This document shows positions 33,214-42,746 of a stretch of 64,000 bases of DNA, in pieces; position 1 is the first letter of the stretch; each line of letters begins with the position of its first letter. The DNA lies in the NCBI GenBank assembly GCA_965263325.1, contig CBDHGY010000002.1:186001-250000 (forward strand), written 5' to 3'. Source of the DNA: CBDHGY01 sp965263325. Lineage in GTDB: Bacteria; Pseudomonadota; Alphaproteobacteria; Caulobacterales; Hyphomonadaceae. Below the pieces are notes generated by a model that worked only from the letters and a program-made list of their open reading frames with translations, was not told where the DNA came from and made no database searches. Made by a program: the position numbers and the translations under genes.

Positions 33214-35907
33214 ATGTGGAGATTGCTATCGCTTTTTTTCGGGGCGGTATTGAGCGTGCTCGCTGCCTGCGGTGCACCCGAGGCGGTTGAACCTCCGCCG
33301 CCACCTGAATTGTCGACTTATGCCCCGGCTGGAATACTGCCAGGTAATGCACGGCCGCTTGCATACGATGTCCATTTGACCGTTGATCCCCGTGAAACGA
33401 CATTCTTCGGAGAGGTCACAGTGACGGTGGAGCTTGATGAAGACTCTAGCGGCCTCTGGATGCATGGTGACGATTTGCGCGTCAGCTCCGTACAGGTCAG
33501 CGCTCCGCAATCTCCGGAAAGTGCGACGAGTGGTACCTGGGAAGAGGTCTTGGAAACGGGTGTTGTCCGAATAGGGTTTGCGAAGAATTTCGGTCCGGGC
33601 GTTATAAATATCCGAATAATTTATGAAGCTGATTTTGATGAAAATCTGGCGGGGCTGTTCCGCGTTGTTGACGGCGACGATGCTTACGCACTGGCAAAAT
33701 CAGAATCCATTCAGGCGCGCCGCTTCCTGCCTGGGTTCGATGAACCAGCTTACAAGGCCCCTTTCGACATTCTTCTAACGTTTCCAGAAGAGATGACCGC
33801 AATATCGAACGCGCCGGTATTGGAGGAAACAGCCAGTGGTGAGGGATTAAAGTCTGTTCGGTTCGAGCGCACACGCCCACTGCCAACTTACCTGTTATCT
33901 GTTGCTGTCGGACCTTTCGACATCGTCGATGCAGGCGCGCTTCCGGCCAATGCGGTTCGCGATCAGGCAATCCCGCTTCGAGGTATCACTCGCAAAGGGC
34001 GCTCAGCAGACATTGCTCGGGCACTTGAAGTAACGCCCGCGCTTATGGAGATTTTCGAGGAGGCGCTTCGTCAACCATACCCGTACAAAAAGCTCGACAT
34101 TATTGCCGCGCCGGCGTGGCCGTCCGGGGCAACAGAGCTTGCTGGCGCTATTACCTATCGTGAGAGCAGAATTCTGCTCAACGATCGCTCCGGCCCTGCA
34201 GCAGAAGCATCAATGCTTCGGCTGCACACACATGAACTTGCCCATATGTGGTTCGGAAACCTCGTAACACCACCTTGGTGGGACGATCTCTGGCTAAAAG
34301 AGGCATTTGCAACATGGGGGACGCCGTTTTCACTGGCTTTGTTCGAACCGGAGGGAGGGCACGATCTGAACGCCCTCAGCAGCGCTTTAAGCGCGATGCG
34401 ATTAGATAGTCTTGCATCTGTCAGAGCTGTAAGGGAGCCGATAGAGCGAAATGAGGATATTCGGAACGCCTACGACGCCATTACCTATTCAAAGGGTATG
34501 GCTGTCATCAGAATGATGGATGAGTTTTTTGGACCGAGCACATTTAGGCCGGCGCTCGGCCACTATGTCGCTCGGTACGAGGACGGCATCGCAGACTCGC
34601 CAGCTTTCTTCGAGGTGATTGGTGAAGTGACCGGCGAGCCGCGCTTGACCGAAGCCTTTCGCAGCTTTGTCGAACAAAAAGGCGTGCCGCGTATCGATAT
34701 TACCAACATGAGCAGCCAGGAGGATGGGTTCCAGTTTCGGATCCGTCAGTCTCGCTATATCCCGTTAGGGTCAAAGATAAGCGGGCAGCCGATCTGGACG
34801 ATCCCTCTGTGCATCAAAATCGCTGGGCGCGAAGAGCCCGCTTGCCAGATTATTGATACGCGGGACGCCGTCATCAAAGTCTTGGGAACGGAAGATGCCC
34901 GCTGGGTGATGCCGAATGCCAATGCGCGGGGGTATTTCCGCTTTAACCTTCCGCCAAATATGTGGACCGCCATCGCAGAAGACTTTGAAACGCTTAGCGT
35001 TGGTGAACAAATGGCCGTCGTCGACAGTGCATTTGCGATGTTTGAAGCGGGCGCAGGCGGTGCAGATACGGTCAAATTAATAGCGGAAGCTGCAAGCCAG
35101 TCCGAGCATCGACAAGTTGCTACAGCGCCGATGTCATCACTTGCGCGCTACATCTCGATGCTGGACGGTGATGATCGCTCAGTTCTTCAGGCATATATTG
35201 CTGAGCTATACGAGGTCCCGCTTGTAAATGTGCGACGTCGCACGGGAGCGGAAGCTGAGTTATTGGACGGCGCGATTACCGGCTTTTTGGCATTTTCAGC
35301 AGAAGTGCCAGAACACCGAGAGCAATCAATTTCGCGTGCAAAATCTTATCTCGGTATGGGTAACCCTGCCGATACGCGTGCGCTACTCTCCGAAGAATAC
35401 CGAGATGCCTTTACATTGCTAATTCAGGACGGCGGGAATGAAGCATATACGGCTCTTTCTGAGGAGCTGAGCAAGCGGAATGATCCGCGATTTACTCTTG
35501 CAGCAACGTATGCGCTGGGTGCATCTCGCGATCGTGAATTAGCCGCCGATGCGCGCAAGCGTGTGCTCGATGGAGCGTTCGGGCCGCGAGAGGCTTACAG
35601 TGTGATCGCCAATCAGATGGCCGAACCGTTGGTGCGCGAAGACGCCTGGATATGGCTTCAGGAGAATTATCCCGCCTTTGTTGAGCGAATTCCCCGTCAA
35701 TGGCCACGACGCACACCCCGTCTTTTTGAGAGCTTTTGCGATGTTGAACGTATCGGTGAACTTGAAAACTTGTTTCAACTTTATTGGGAGCTAGCCCCTG
35801 GGCACGAGGCGGCCCTGTCGCAAACTCGAGAGCGCATTGAGTTATGCTCTGCGATAAAAACAAGCAAAGTCAGTGAATTGGTCGAGGCTGTCCGAAACTC
35901 GCCATAG
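33214..35907 (+). CDS. M1 family metallopeptidase lipoprotein
   Basis: An 897-residue aminopeptidase-like protein with lipobox LAAC (Cys19), so it is anchored in the envelope. The zinc site is complete: HELAH at 340-344 and Glu363 in WLKEAF, 19 residues after the second His. The exopeptidase motif GAMEN is replaced by GATEL (305-309), with its Glu kept, then the usual AITYRE. The C-terminal ERAP1-like helical domain is present (about 560-890). It should cleave N-terminal residues from peptides in the periplasm; the altered GAMEN may change specificity. Confidence 0.92.
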   Translation: MWRLLSLFFGAVLSVLAACGAPEAVEPPPPPELSTYAPAGILPGNARPLAYDVHLTVDPRETTFFGEVTVTVELDEDSSGLWMHGDDLRVSSVQVSAPQSPESATSGTWEEVLETGVVRIGFAKNFGPGVINIRIIYEADFDENLAGLFRVVDGDDAYALAKSESIQARRFLPGFDEPAYKAPFDILLTFPEEMTAISNAPVLEETASGEGLKSVRFERTRPLPTYLLSVAVGPFDIVDAGALPANAVRDQAIPLRGITRKGRSADIARALEVTPALMEIFEEALRQPYPYKKLDIIAAPAWPSGATELAGAITYRESRILLNDRSGPAAEASMLRLHTHELAHMWFGNLVTPPWWDDLWLKEAFATWGTPFSLALFEPEGGHDLNALSSALSAMRLDSLASVRAVREPIERNEDIRNAYDAITYSKGMAVIRMMDEFFGPSTFRPALGHYVARYEDGIADSPAFFEVIGEVTGEPRLTEAFRSFVEQKGVPRIDITNMSSQEDGFQFRIRQSRYIPLGSKISGQPIWTIPLCIKIAGREEPACQIIDTRDAVIKVLGTEDARWVMPNANARGYFRFNLPPNMWTAIAEDFETLSVGEQMAVVDSAFAMFEAGAGGADTVKLIAEAASQSEHRQVATAPMSSLARYISMLDGDDRSVLQAYIAELYEVPLVNVRRRTGAEAELLDGAITGFLAFSAEVPEHREQSISRAKSYLGMGNPADTRALLSEEYRDAFTLLIQDGGNEAYTALSEELSKRNDPRFTLAATYALGASRDRELAADARKRVLDGAFGPREAYSVIANQMAEPLVREDAWIWLQENYPAFVERIPRQWPRRTPRLFESFCDVERIGELENLFQLYWELAPGHEAALSQTRERIELCSAIKTSKVSELVEAVRNSP

Positions 35908-36029
35908 TGCATTCAGCTCACATTCAGTACGGTTAAAATATGTGATTGTATAGCATTGTGAAAAAAGGGATTTTCGGCTGCGCATTCCGGCGTTAGGATG
36001 GTTAACAAGTTGGCTTTGAGGAGAGAATA

Positions 36030-36899
36030 ATGAGCTTGGAAAACGACCGAATAGATATTCCCGACGGCGCTCTTGATGAAGCTCCGCGAATAAATGTGTC
36101 TCGACGCGCGATAATAACCGGCCTTGCAGCAGGCACTGTATTTCCGATTATATCTTCATGCTCGACGAACCCCGAAACCGGTAAACAGCAATTCCTTTTG
36201 GTCAATGATGGTCAGATCGCGGATATGGCAGCAAGCGCTTGGACTGATCTGAAATCTCAAACGCCTCAAACATCAGATACACGACTTAAAAATCGAGTGC
36301 TCGGAATTTGGGATCGTATTCAGGATGGTGCAACGTCTGCCAGCAGATCCGGCCGTAAATGGAATCAAGAGCAGTGGGATATTGCCGTTTTTGATCAAGA
36401 CACAGTCAACGCGTTTGTCATGCCCGGGAACAAGGTTGGCGTTTACCGCGGCATTACAGAATTGACAGAAAATGACGATCAGCTCGCAAGCGTTCTTGGC
36501 CATGAACTCGGTCATGTTGCTGGTAAGCATGCTGCTGCCAGGATGACTCGAACAATAGCTGTTCAAGGCGCTTTGGTTGCTACTCAAATTGCTGTGGCGA
36601 CTTCTGATGATCTAAAGAAATACGGAAATGAAATTGCTGTTCTCGGTGGTGCAGTGGCTCAGTTCGGGTTCATTTTGCCATTTAGCCGTGAGCATGAAAT
36701 TGAGTCTGATGAACTTGGCGTAGACTATATGCATGCCGCAGGTTATAAAGTTGCCGAAGCTCCGCGCCTTTGGGAGCTGATGGCAAAACAGTCTGAGGGC
36801 AAACGCCCACCGTCATTTATGTCGACGCATCCAGACCCTGTTTACCGAGCCCAGAACCTGCGCAATTACATCAATGCAAAAGGATATGACCTCGTTTAG
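36030..36899 (+). CDS. M48 family metallopeptidase, probable Tat lipoprotein
   Basis: A 289-residue zinc protease with HELGH at 158-162 and a downstream REHEIESDELGVDYM helix providing the third ligand (Glu near 224). The N-terminus has a twin-arginine motif SRR (Arg25-Arg26), a hydrophobic stretch and Cys44 in SSC, which fits Tat export and lipid attachment. Periplasmic M48 proteins such as LoiP or BepA maintain outer-membrane proteins. The start has a GGAG site, and a strong terminator follows the gene. Confidence 0.9.
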   Translation: MSLENDRIDIPDGALDEAPRINVSRRAIITGLAAGTVFPIISSCSTNPETGKQQFLLVNDGQIADMAASAWTDLKSQTPQTSDTRLKNRVLGIWDRIQDGATSASRSGRKWNQEQWDIAVFDQDTVNAFVMPGNKVGVYRGITELTENDDQLASVLGHELGHVAGKHAAARMTRTIAVQGALVATQIAVATSDDLKKYGNEIAVLGGAVAQFGFILPFSREHEIESDELGVDYMHAAGYKVAEAPRLWELMAKQSEGKRPPSFMSTHPDPVYRAQNLRNYINAKGYDLV

Positions 36900-36926
36900 G
36901 CTTGGAAACGCAAGCAAATTTTGGAG

Positions 36927-36960
36927 CCCCGCATCATCTGGTGCGGGGTTTCTAATTTTA
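36927..36960 (+). terminator. Rho-independent terminator after the M48 gene
   Basis: CCCCGCATC (36927-36935) pairs with GGTGCGGGG (36940-36948) around the loop ATCT, with one T-G wobble, followed by TTTCTAATTTT. This is the strongest terminator in the window. Confidence 0.88.
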
Positions 36961-37045
36961 GGTATGCGATGCAGCACTTTTCGGCGGGGGTAAAACTTGT
37001 CATAAAACAGTCGGGCAACGGGGGGAATTCAGGGAGAACCCGTCA

Positions 37046-37522
37046 ATGAACAGATCCTTTTCCGCAGCAGCTTTAAGTGCGTGCTTCATTGCAAGCGCTT
37101 GCGGTGCTCATAAAGTCGTAACGGTTCCTGCGTCCACCGCTTACAAAGCTGCAAAAGTTGCCGGTAAGGGGGTCTATTATACGGGGAAGGGCGTCTATTA
37201 TGTCGGCAAGGGCGTCTACAAGACAGGCGAAGGTGTCTACTATATCGGCATGACGCCGGTACGCGTATTTGATGGAGCGCTCGACAGGGCCGATCGCGTC
37301 GTTCGCTTTACTGGGAACGTCATAGACACTGCAAGTAAAGCTCAAGAGTTCTCCAAGATTGTTACGATTGATGCGCTTGAAGAAGAGTTGCAAGCGCTGG
37401 AAAAAGTTGGTGAGGTATCCAACGCCATGCTGAAACGCGCATCCGATAAAGATGCGCGCAAAGCGAAAGAGGCTGGATTGATCGACCGCGTCGACGGGCG
37501 CCGGGTCTCTATCGACTACTAA
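37046..37522 (+). CDS. Repeat-containing envelope protein of unknown function
   Basis: A 158-residue protein with a signal peptide ending at a lipobox-like SACG (Cys19, atypical at position -3). Residues 40-67 hold four tandem seven-residue repeats: GKGVYYT, GKGVYYV, GKGVYKT and GEGVYYI. A helical C-terminal half (about 75-145) follows. I do not recognise the family. The Gly-Val-Tyr repeats could form amphipathic beta strands on a membrane. A GGGAG site precedes the ATG. The TAA overlaps the stop of the convergent oxidoreductase gene. Confidence 0.72.
   Translation: MNRSFSAAALSACFIASACGAHKVVTVPASTAYKAAKVAGKGVYYTGKGVYYVGKGVYKTGEGVYYIGMTPVRVFDGALDRADRVVRFTGNVIDTASKAQEFSKIVTIDALEEELQALEKVGEVSNAMLKRASDKDARKAKEAGLIDRVDGRRVSIDY
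37163..37246 (+). repeat. Four tandem 21-base repeats within a coding region
   Basis: Four in-frame 21-base units encode GK/EGVY-type heptapeptides. The copies differ mainly at third codon positions, so the protein sequence appears to be under selection. Confidence 0.85.
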
Positions 37523-40500
37523 CCAATCAGGCGTTTCTTCACGGTCAATGAACCGCCATTCGGCCATTGCTGCCACAACTCAGCTTCGACCTCGGCCATC
37601 TCACGCATCGCCTTTTCCTTGACATGTCCGTAGCCGCGAATGTCGTTCGGAACCTCCGCAATTGCGATGGCGAGTTCGTGGTTCTCAGCTTTTAGCTCAC
37701 GGGCCAGACGAGACGCATTTTCTATGTAAGTATCGCGAAGAGCGCGCTCTGCCCTGCGTTCTTCCGTATATCCAAAGATGTCAAAGCGTGTCCCGCGAAG
37801 CCCTTTGAAGCGCTTCATGAGTTTGAAAACGGGAAGCATCCATTTCCCGAACGGTTTCTTAACTTGATGTCCTTTTGCATCCTTCTTGGCGATCATTGGC
37901 GGGGCAAGATGAAAGCGGATTTTCGGATCACCGCTAAAAGTGTTACGAAGCGTTTTTTCGAAACGTCCATCTGTAAACAATCGCGCGACTTCGTATTCGT
38001 CTTTGTAGGCCATAACTTTGTAGCCATAGGTCGCGATTGCTCGGGTTAGTCTTTCGCCCAGACCGGCAGCAGTTTCTGCCTCGCGCACCTCGGTCACCAT
38101 GTCCTTATATCGATCCGCATAGGCCTCATTCTGATAACGGACCAGAATATTCGCGCGGTGCTGGATCAGTTCGTCGAGAGTGCGCGGTTTTATTTCGTCA
38201 CGGGGTGACTCAATTAATGGAAGGCGCTCAGGATCGGCTGCCGCAAGTCGGCCAAGATCAAACGCTGCCATGTTCTCTTCGACTTTAACGCCATTCAATT
38301 TGATGGCTCGGTAGAAGCCGCGCAGTGTCACCGGAATCATTCCTTTCTGCCACGCATAGCCCGTCATGATCATATTCGTGTAGATCGCGTCATGAAGAAC
38401 GCCGACGGCAAGCGCTTCAGCATTGACCGTGCTGAGGTTCTGCACCTGTCGCTTTACGCGTGCAGCGAGTAGGTCGGCTTCAAACGTTTTCTTTCGGTTT
38501 CGAATGAACTCGCTTGTTGGTGTAATATCAGTATTCGCAATGGCCGCCGTGCGCGTATCATCCATTAGAACAAGAGCGTCTCCTGATGCGGCGACCACTA
38601 GATCGCACGCAATAATCGCATCTGCACTGGCAGGTGGCACCCTCCCGGTGGAAATCAACTCCGGTGTTTTCGCAAAACGGATATGAGAAAGAACCGGTCC
38701 GCCTTTTTGTGCCAGCCCTGTCATATCGAGCGCGGAAGAGGCGTTGCCATCCACATGCGCGGCCATTGCGAGAATTGCAGCTGTGGTTGTTACACCCGTG
38801 CCACCGACACCGGTGAAGACCAGATTCCATGGGTTTGCGAGCGGCGGCGTCTCTGGCAAGGGCAACCGGCTGGCGTCAAAAGCAGCTCGGGGTTTCTCTG
38901 TATGAACAGGTGTGCCACCTTTTACCGTCACAAAGCTTGGGCAGAACCCATTCACGCAAGATAGGTCTGTATTGCATGTCGATTGATTAATTCGGCGTTT
39001 CCGACCGAATTCAGTTTCGACAGGTTCGACAGACAAACAAGATGACTGGATTGAACAGTCTCCGCATCCTTCGCATACGTCGGGATTGATAAGCACCCGA
39101 ATGTTCTTGTCTTCCATTTTGCCGCGTTTAATGCGCCGACGTTTTTCTGTGGCGCATACTTGATCATAAATGATGACTGAAACACCCTTTGTTTCCCGCA
39201 TCCGGATCTGCACCATTTCCAGATCTTTTCGGTCGTGAATGGTCACTAGACGGGGAAGATCTTTCATCGCGGCATAGCGTGTAATGTCCTCGGTTACGAT
39301 CGCGATCGTTTTAACGCCCTCGGCTTCAATCTGCCGGGCGATTTGTGGGACGGTTTGACCTGACTCCGTTTGCTGGCCGCCAGTCATAGCAACTGCGTCG
39401 TTATAGAGAATTTTATAAGTAAGGTTTGCGCCAGAGGTAACAGCGGCGCGAATAGCGAGCGAGCCTGAGTGAGAGTATGTGCCGTCTCCCAGGTTTACGA
39501 ACACGTGATCTTCATCTGTGAATGGTGCCTGGCCGACCCATGCGATACCTTCTCCGCCCATTTGGGAATTCATGTCCGTGTTTCGATCCGGCATAAACGT
39601 CGCCATATAATGACAGCCAATTCCGGCAAGCGCGCGCGATCCCTCGGGAACATGGGTTGAGGTGTTATGCGGACAGCCGGAGCAGTAATGCGGGCTACGC
39701 ACCGTTGGCGACGCATTGGTTCTAGAAGCTTCGCGTGAGCGACCAATCCGTTCAAAGTACGCATTGGCGACAGATTGATCGAATTCTGGCGGCAGGACTC
39801 TCAGCAGAGCTTCTGCAAATTCAGGTATCGTTATGGATGCGTAGTCGGGAAGAAGTGGTTCGCCTGACTTGGTTTTCTTACCTTCGATAAATGGGCGCTT
39901 GCCATCCGGAAGATCATAAAGAACGCTTCGCAATTGGTCTTCGATGAGAGGACGCTTATGTTCAAGAACAAGCAGTCTTTCGAGGCCCGATGCGAATTCC
40001 CGCATACCGTTCGGTTCGAGCGGCCATGGCATAGCAACTTTGAAAATTGAAATGCCGAGATTGCTTGCTTGCTTTGGTGATAAACCAATTGAGGCCATCG
40101 CCTCAAAAACATCGCGCGCCGCTTGTCCCGTTACAACTATGCCAACTCTGGGATTTGGAGAGTTCAGAATAATTTGATCAAGTTTGTTGGCTCTTACGTA
40201 AGCCTGAGCTGCGGGTAGTTTGAACTCTCGCAGCCGGCGTTCTTTTTCCATTGGTGCGTCGCCGCCGCGCAGGTGAAGACCGCCATCAGGCAGGACGAGA
40301 TCAGGTTGCTGGATCGGGATTCTATTCAGCGACACATCGACCACCGCTCCAGAATCCATCGTATCAGCGAGCGCGACCAGGCCGGTCCATGCGCCTGACA
40401 AGCGGCTCATCGCCCAGCCATGGATTCCGTAATCTAGCACATCTTGGATCGAGGCGGGATTTAAGACTGGTATCTCAGCATCTGCCATTGCGAATTCAGA

Positions 40501-40974
40501 TTGCGATGGAAGCGTTGACGACTTGCACATGTGATCATCGCCGACGACGGCAAGTACGCCGCCCAAAGCTGAAGTCCCGGCGAAGTTTGCGTGCTTGAAC
40601 ACATCACCTGTTCGGTCAACGCCAGGGGCTTTGCCATACCAGATGCCAAAGATCCCATCTTTGCGAGCCCCTGGAAAAACTCCAAGCTGCTGCGATCCCC
40701 AAACAGCGGTTGCGCCGAGATCTTCGTTCAAGCCTTCCCAGAACACGATATCATGCTCGTCGAGATAAGACTGAGCCGCTCGTAATTGCTGATCGTAGCC
40801 TCCGAGAGGTGATCCACGGTAACCGGAAATGAAGCCAGCGGTATCATGCCCTCCCAGCTTATCTCGCCGGCGCTGATCAAGCGGCAGCCTTACCAACGCT
40901 TGAATGCCGGTCATATAGGCGCGGCCCTCGACAAGATCGTATTTATCGTTCAGCGTGACTTCACGGTGTTCCAA
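37519..40974 (-). CDS. Fused indolepyruvate ferredoxin oxidoreductase
   Basis: A 1151-residue fused IorA/IorB-type 2-oxoacid oxidoreductase that oxidatively decarboxylates aryl or branched 2-oxoacids to acyl-CoA. The TPP domain includes NLGDGTYSHSGSLAIRAAV and MTGGQQTESGQ (about 494-540). Cysteines for Fe-S clusters lie at 634, 637, 640 and 646 (CEGCGDC...C), then 667, 673 and 678. The gamma domain starts near 718 with FTGVGGTGVTTTAAIL. It is divergent from an Lrp/AsnC regulator 126 bases away, a common pairing for amino-acid catabolism. Confidence 0.93.
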   Translation of the reverse strand: MEHREVTLNDKYDLVEGRAYMTGIQALVRLPLDQRRRDKLGGHDTAGFISGYRGSPLGGYDQQLRAAQSYLDEHDIVFWEGLNEDLGATAVWGSQQLGVFPGARKDGIFGIWYGKAPGVDRTGDVFKHANFAGTSALGGVLAVVGDDHMCKSSTLPSQSEFAMADAEIPVLNPASIQDVLDYGIHGWAMSRLSGAWTGLVALADTMDSGAVVDVSLNRIPIQQPDLVLPDGGLHLRGGDAPMEKERRLREFKLPAAQAYVRANKLDQIILNSPNPRVGIVVTGQAARDVFEAMASIGLSPKQASNLGISIFKVAMPWPLEPNGMREFASGLERLLVLEHKRPLIEDQLRSVLYDLPDGKRPFIEGKKTKSGEPLLPDYASITIPEFAEALLRVLPPEFDQSVANAYFERIGRSREASRTNASPTVRSPHYCSGCPHNTSTHVPEGSRALAGIGCHYMATFMPDRNTDMNSQMGGEGIAWVGQAPFTDEDHVFVNLGDGTYSHSGSLAIRAAVTSGANLTYKILYNDAVAMTGGQQTESGQTVPQIARQIEAEGVKTIAIVTEDITRYAAMKDLPRLVTIHDRKDLEMVQIRMRETKGVSVIIYDQVCATEKRRRIKRGKMEDKNIRVLINPDVCEGCGDCSIQSSCLSVEPVETEFGRKRRINQSTCNTDLSCVNGFCPSFVTVKGGTPVHTEKPRAAFDASRLPLPETPPLANPWNLVFTGVGGTGVTTTAAILAMAAHVDGNASSALDMTGLAQKGGPVLSHIRFAKTPELISTGRVPPASADAIIACDLVVAASGDALVLMDDTRTAAIANTDITPTSEFIRNRKKTFEADLLAARVKRQVQNLSTVNAEALAVGVLHDAIYTNMIMTGYAWQKGMIPVTLRGFYRAIKLNGVKVEENMAAFDLGRLAAADPERLPLIESPRDEIKPRTLDELIQHRANILVRYQNEAYADRYKDMVTEVREAETAAGLGERLTRAIATYGYKVMAYKDEYEVARLFTDGRFEKTLRNTFSGDPKIRFHLAPPMIAKKDAKGHQVKKPFGKWMLPVFKLMKRFKGLRGTRFDIFGYTEERRAERALRDTYIENASRLARELKAENHELAIAIAEVPNDIRGYGHVKEKAMREMAEVEAELWQQWPNGGSLTVKKRLIG

Positions 40975-41100
40975 TCGTCTGCCTCCATTTTCGAGTCGGC
41001 TGAATCATATCAAAATATCAAGAAATTGCTTGCCCTTATTGCCGCAAATGGTCTAATTGAGGGAACGATATTCCAATAAATAGAATGTTAGAGGCAAAGT

Positions 41101-41595
41101 ATGCCGCAAGACCTTGATGCTGTTGATGCCAAGATTCTAGACCTTGTGCAGCGCGATGCGAGTTTGTCAGTTGCCGAAATTGCTGACAAGGTGGGCCTCT
41201 CTTCATCACCATGTTGGCGGCGTATCAAACGGCTAGAAGAAGCGGGCGTTATTACGGGCCGCGTTACTTTACTTGATCGGCAAAAACTTGGGCTCGATTT
41301 TGAAATGGTTGCGAGTGTGAAGCTGGCATTGCCAACGCGTGAAAATCTCGCTGAGTTTGAGGATTTGGTGCAACACTGGGACGAAGTCGTTGAATGTATG
41401 ACGGTTACAGGTGCCGTCGACTATGTCATTCGCATTGTTACCACTGACATGCACGCCTACGACAAATTTCTGAGAGACAAACTACTGAGATCCGGACTTG
41501 TTTCAGATGTGCAATCACGCATTATCATCAAAGTTGCAAAAAGGACGACAGCCATGCCAATGGGCTTGGTAAGTGAATTCGTTTCGTCTGGCTAA
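41101..41595 (+). CDS. Lrp/AsnC family transcriptional regulator
   Basis: A 164-residue regulator. It has an N-terminal helix-turn-helix (about 5-55; AKILDLVQRDASLSVAEIA, SSSPCWRRIKRLEEAGVI) and a RAM ligand-binding domain (about 70-150) with a GAVDYVIRI strand. Lrp-type proteins sense amino acids. Its divergent position next to the indolepyruvate oxidoreductase suggests control of that gene and of itself. It may be co-transcribed with the serine hydrolase 11 bases downstream. Confidence 0.92.
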   Translation: MPQDLDAVDAKILDLVQRDASLSVAEIADKVGLSSSPCWRRIKRLEEAGVITGRVTLLDRQKLGLDFEMVASVKLALPTRENLAEFEDLVQHWDEVVECMTVTGAVDYVIRIVTTDMHAYDKFLRDKLLRSGLVSDVQSRIIIKVAKRTTAMPMGLVSEFVSSG

Positions 41596-41606
41596 AGGGG
41601 TGGCAA

Positions 41607-42746
41607 ATGCGGTGGATAGCGATTTTTGTAGCGGCTGTCCTCGCAGCTTGCGGTTCTGCTTCGGAAGAGCCAGCGTCTTCGAGACAGCAACCGACTGTTG
41701 AAGACCCTGAACGTGTAAACGGTACTCTTGCTGAAGTCGTTGAAGCGATTTACATACAAACGGGCGTAACTTCGCTCGGCGCTGCAATTGTTAATGCGGA
41801 CGGGCGCATCGAAATAGCCGTTGCAGGTGAAAGATCGCGCGGCAGCGGTGACTACGTTCAGCCCGGCGACATGTGGCATCTAGGGTCGAACACCAAATCA
41901 ATGACTGCGCTTCTCTATGCGGACCTGGCAGGCCAGGGGACGTTGAGATGGGGTGCAACACTACCTGAATTGTTCCCAGATCATGCCGACAAGATGCACT
42001 CTGATTGGTCGGACGTTACGATAGAAGATCTTTTGCAGCACACATCTGGTGTTGCTGATGTAGATATCGACTGGTTGCGCGCAGCGCACGTGAGTGACAA
42101 ATCCGCTAAAGAGCAACGCGCGGATGCTGTAGCAGAGTTTCTATATGAGCCGCCAGTCTATCCTAAGAAGACATTTCAATATGCGAACCTGAATTACATT
42201 CTGGCAGGCGCTGCGATGGAGCGAGCGACTGGACAAAGCTGGGAAGAGTTGATGCGAGCGGGCTCACCTGGCGCACTAATGGGGCGTGACGGATGGGGGT
42301 TTGGCCCCCCGCAAGGGGCGCAGCCGCAAGGCCACTATCTTCAGGGTTCGGCACCAAGGCCTGCTGGGCAAGCATGGTTGGAGGCCGACAACCCGCAGGC
42401 GCTCGGTCCTGCCGGAACGGTCCATGCGAGTTTAAGGTCCTGGGGCGAGTATGCGCGCGCATTCCTGCCGGGCAGTGGTCTGATGCCGGAAGCGACACGA
42501 AGGAAATTGACCTCAACAAATGCTGACTATGCGCTGGGCTGGGCCATTTATGATGATCCGAAATGGGGGCGAATGTACCAACACGCGGGATCTAACACGA
42601 TGTGGCTTGCGCAAGTCATCGTTCTGCCAGAGCATGATGTTGCACTGCTGGTTGCCACAAATGAAGCCGGTGTCGCAGCAGATCTCGCGGTTCGCGAAAC
42701 CACGAAGACAATTGGTCGGCTAGCCCTGCAAGATGACGATTCCTAG
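41607..42746 (+). CDS. Beta-lactamase-fold serine hydrolase lipoprotein
   Basis: A 379-residue protein with lipobox LAAC (Cys15) and a class C beta-lactamase/esterase fold. It has the nucleophile motif SNTK (Ser94, Lys97), YAN at 192-194 as the YxN motif, and late QHAGSNTMW in the position of the KTG-like strand. Such proteins include esterases, D-aminopeptidases and PBP4-like enzymes; antibiotic hydrolysis is not implied. The TAG stop overlaps that of the convergent DUF2332 gene in a CTAG palindrome. Confidence 0.87.
   Translation: MRWIAIFVAAVLAACGSASEEPASSRQQPTVEDPERVNGTLAEVVEAIYIQTGVTSLGAAIVNADGRIEIAVAGERSRGSGDYVQPGDMWHLGSNTKSMTALLYADLAGQGTLRWGATLPELFPDHADKMHSDWSDVTIEDLLQHTSGVADVDIDWLRAAHVSDKSAKEQRADAVAEFLYEPPVYPKKTFQYANLNYILAGAAMERATGQSWEELMRAGSPGALMGRDGWGFGPPQGAQPQGHYLQGSAPRPAGQAWLEADNPQALGPAGTVHASLRSWGEYARAFLPGSGLMPEATRRKLTSTNADYALGWAIYDDPKWGRMYQHAGSNTMWLAQVIVLPEHDVALLVATNEAGVAADLAVRETTKTIGRLALQDDDS

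Noticed and set aside
38558..38830. Frames of 60-90 residues inside the indolepyruvate oxidoreductase gene
   Set aside because: They lie fully inside a strongly supported 1151-residue gene and have no family match.
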